This document shows positions 63,823 to 64,000 of a stretch of DNA of 64,000 nucleotides, piece after piece. Each line of letters starts with the position of its first letter. Positions within the stretch are counted from its first letter, which is position 1. The position numbers were made by a program, and so were the translations under genes. The stretch is from NCBI RefSeq assembly GCF_001580045.1, contig NZ_LSZP01000044.1:1-64000 (forward strand), read 5' to 3'. The DNA comes from Cephaloticoccus capnophilus (GTDB taxonomy: Bacteria; Verrucomicrobiota; Verrucomicrobiia; Opitutales; Opitutaceae). The notes under the pieces were generated by a model, which saw nothing but the letters and a program-made list of their open reading frames with translations, ran no database searches and had not been told where the DNA came from.

Positions 63823-64000
63823 ATGGCTTCCCAACCGATCCCGGGCTCGACTGGTGTGATTTTGCGCGAACTGCCCTCGGCCTACATCCCGCATGCGGCG
63901 ACGGGCTTGCTGCACTTGCCGCGTTTCATCGCGAAGGCCAGCTACGTGAAGACTCACGGCGCCCTGCCTCCGAGCTATGCGAAGAATTACAAGCGCGGGA
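63823..64000 (+). CDS. Partial protein, possibly DUF5069-like
   Basis: ATG 63823 opens a frame that runs off the window after 59 codons: LRELPSAYIPHAATGLLHLPRFIAKASYVKTHGALPPSYAKNYKRG. The pattern of a short lead, then G-x-x-x-LPR-x-I-x-KA and a Y-x-x-N step resembles the start of DUF5069 proteins common in Verrucomicrobiota. The call is tentative because the diagnostic later half is outside the window. Confidence 0.4.
   Translation, partial: MASQPIPGSTGVILRELPSAYIPHAATGLLHLPRFIAKASYVKTHGALPPSYAKNYKRG

Overview
The window is bacterial, GC-rich, and most of it (about 13.4 kb to the right end) reads like a Gram-negative, anaerobe-capable member of the Verrucomicrobiota, most plausibly Opitutaceae. 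The evidence is gene content: three TonB-dependent receptors, a methionine synthase split into two genes, DapL-type lysine synthesis, NrdD/NrdG class III ribonucleotide reductase, a fused RhaD-RhaE rhamnose enzyme, polyphosphate glucokinase, a LamB-type porin and an Mla-like ABC system. I infer this from recognised families, not from a marker gene; no rRNA or tRNA was seen.

Region 1 (1-7.1 kb) is a mobile-DNA zone. It holds a broken prophage (virion-protein C-terminus, two coupled CI-like repressors divergent from a Ner/Nlp-like regulator, a truncated HTH protein, a collagen-repeat tail protein), an antitoxin fragment, a three-gene operon that I read as an ABC-three-component (ABC-3C) conflict system, and an internally deleted IS3-type element. 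A 403-bp direct repeat (2963-3365 and 7096-7498) brackets the ABC-3C and IS block.

Region 2 (7.1-13.4 kb) is a minus-strand thiamine-salvage operon under a TPP riboswitch (thiM-thiE-thiD, then an SDR and a flavin-dependent monooxygenase), followed by a divergent HxlR regulator/MFS exporter pair. These genes look proteobacterial in style. Either this block was transferred or an assembly joint lies near 13.4 kb.

Region 3 (13.5-31.3 kb): TonB receptor, split metH, a foreign-looking enolase-superfamily gene inserted between two copies of the metH 5' region, a BtuB-like receptor, a BaiN-like flavoprotein, a zincin, RecD2, a DUF2721 protein and a siderophore-type TonB receptor.

Region 4 (31.4-43 kb): two tandem secreted paralogues (one frameshifted), an AT-richer three-gene island (GNAT, EamA, AEC), a structured repeat, mlaE-mlaF-mlaD, a dense array of hairpins, and the gph-nrdG-nrdD operon.

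Region 5 (43-64 kb): dapL, a PanC homologue lacking several catalytic residues, two class II aldolase genes (one fused to a dehydrogenase), a polytopic membrane protein, small housekeeping enzymes, gene debris near 52.6-53.1 kb, MATE exporter, PLP enzyme, xth-cinA, a second copy of the structured repeat, SYLF and SlyD proteins, a maltoporin-type porin with an SDR, the tail of an ATP-binding sugar-transport gene, polyphosphate glucokinase, and a protein cut by the window edge.
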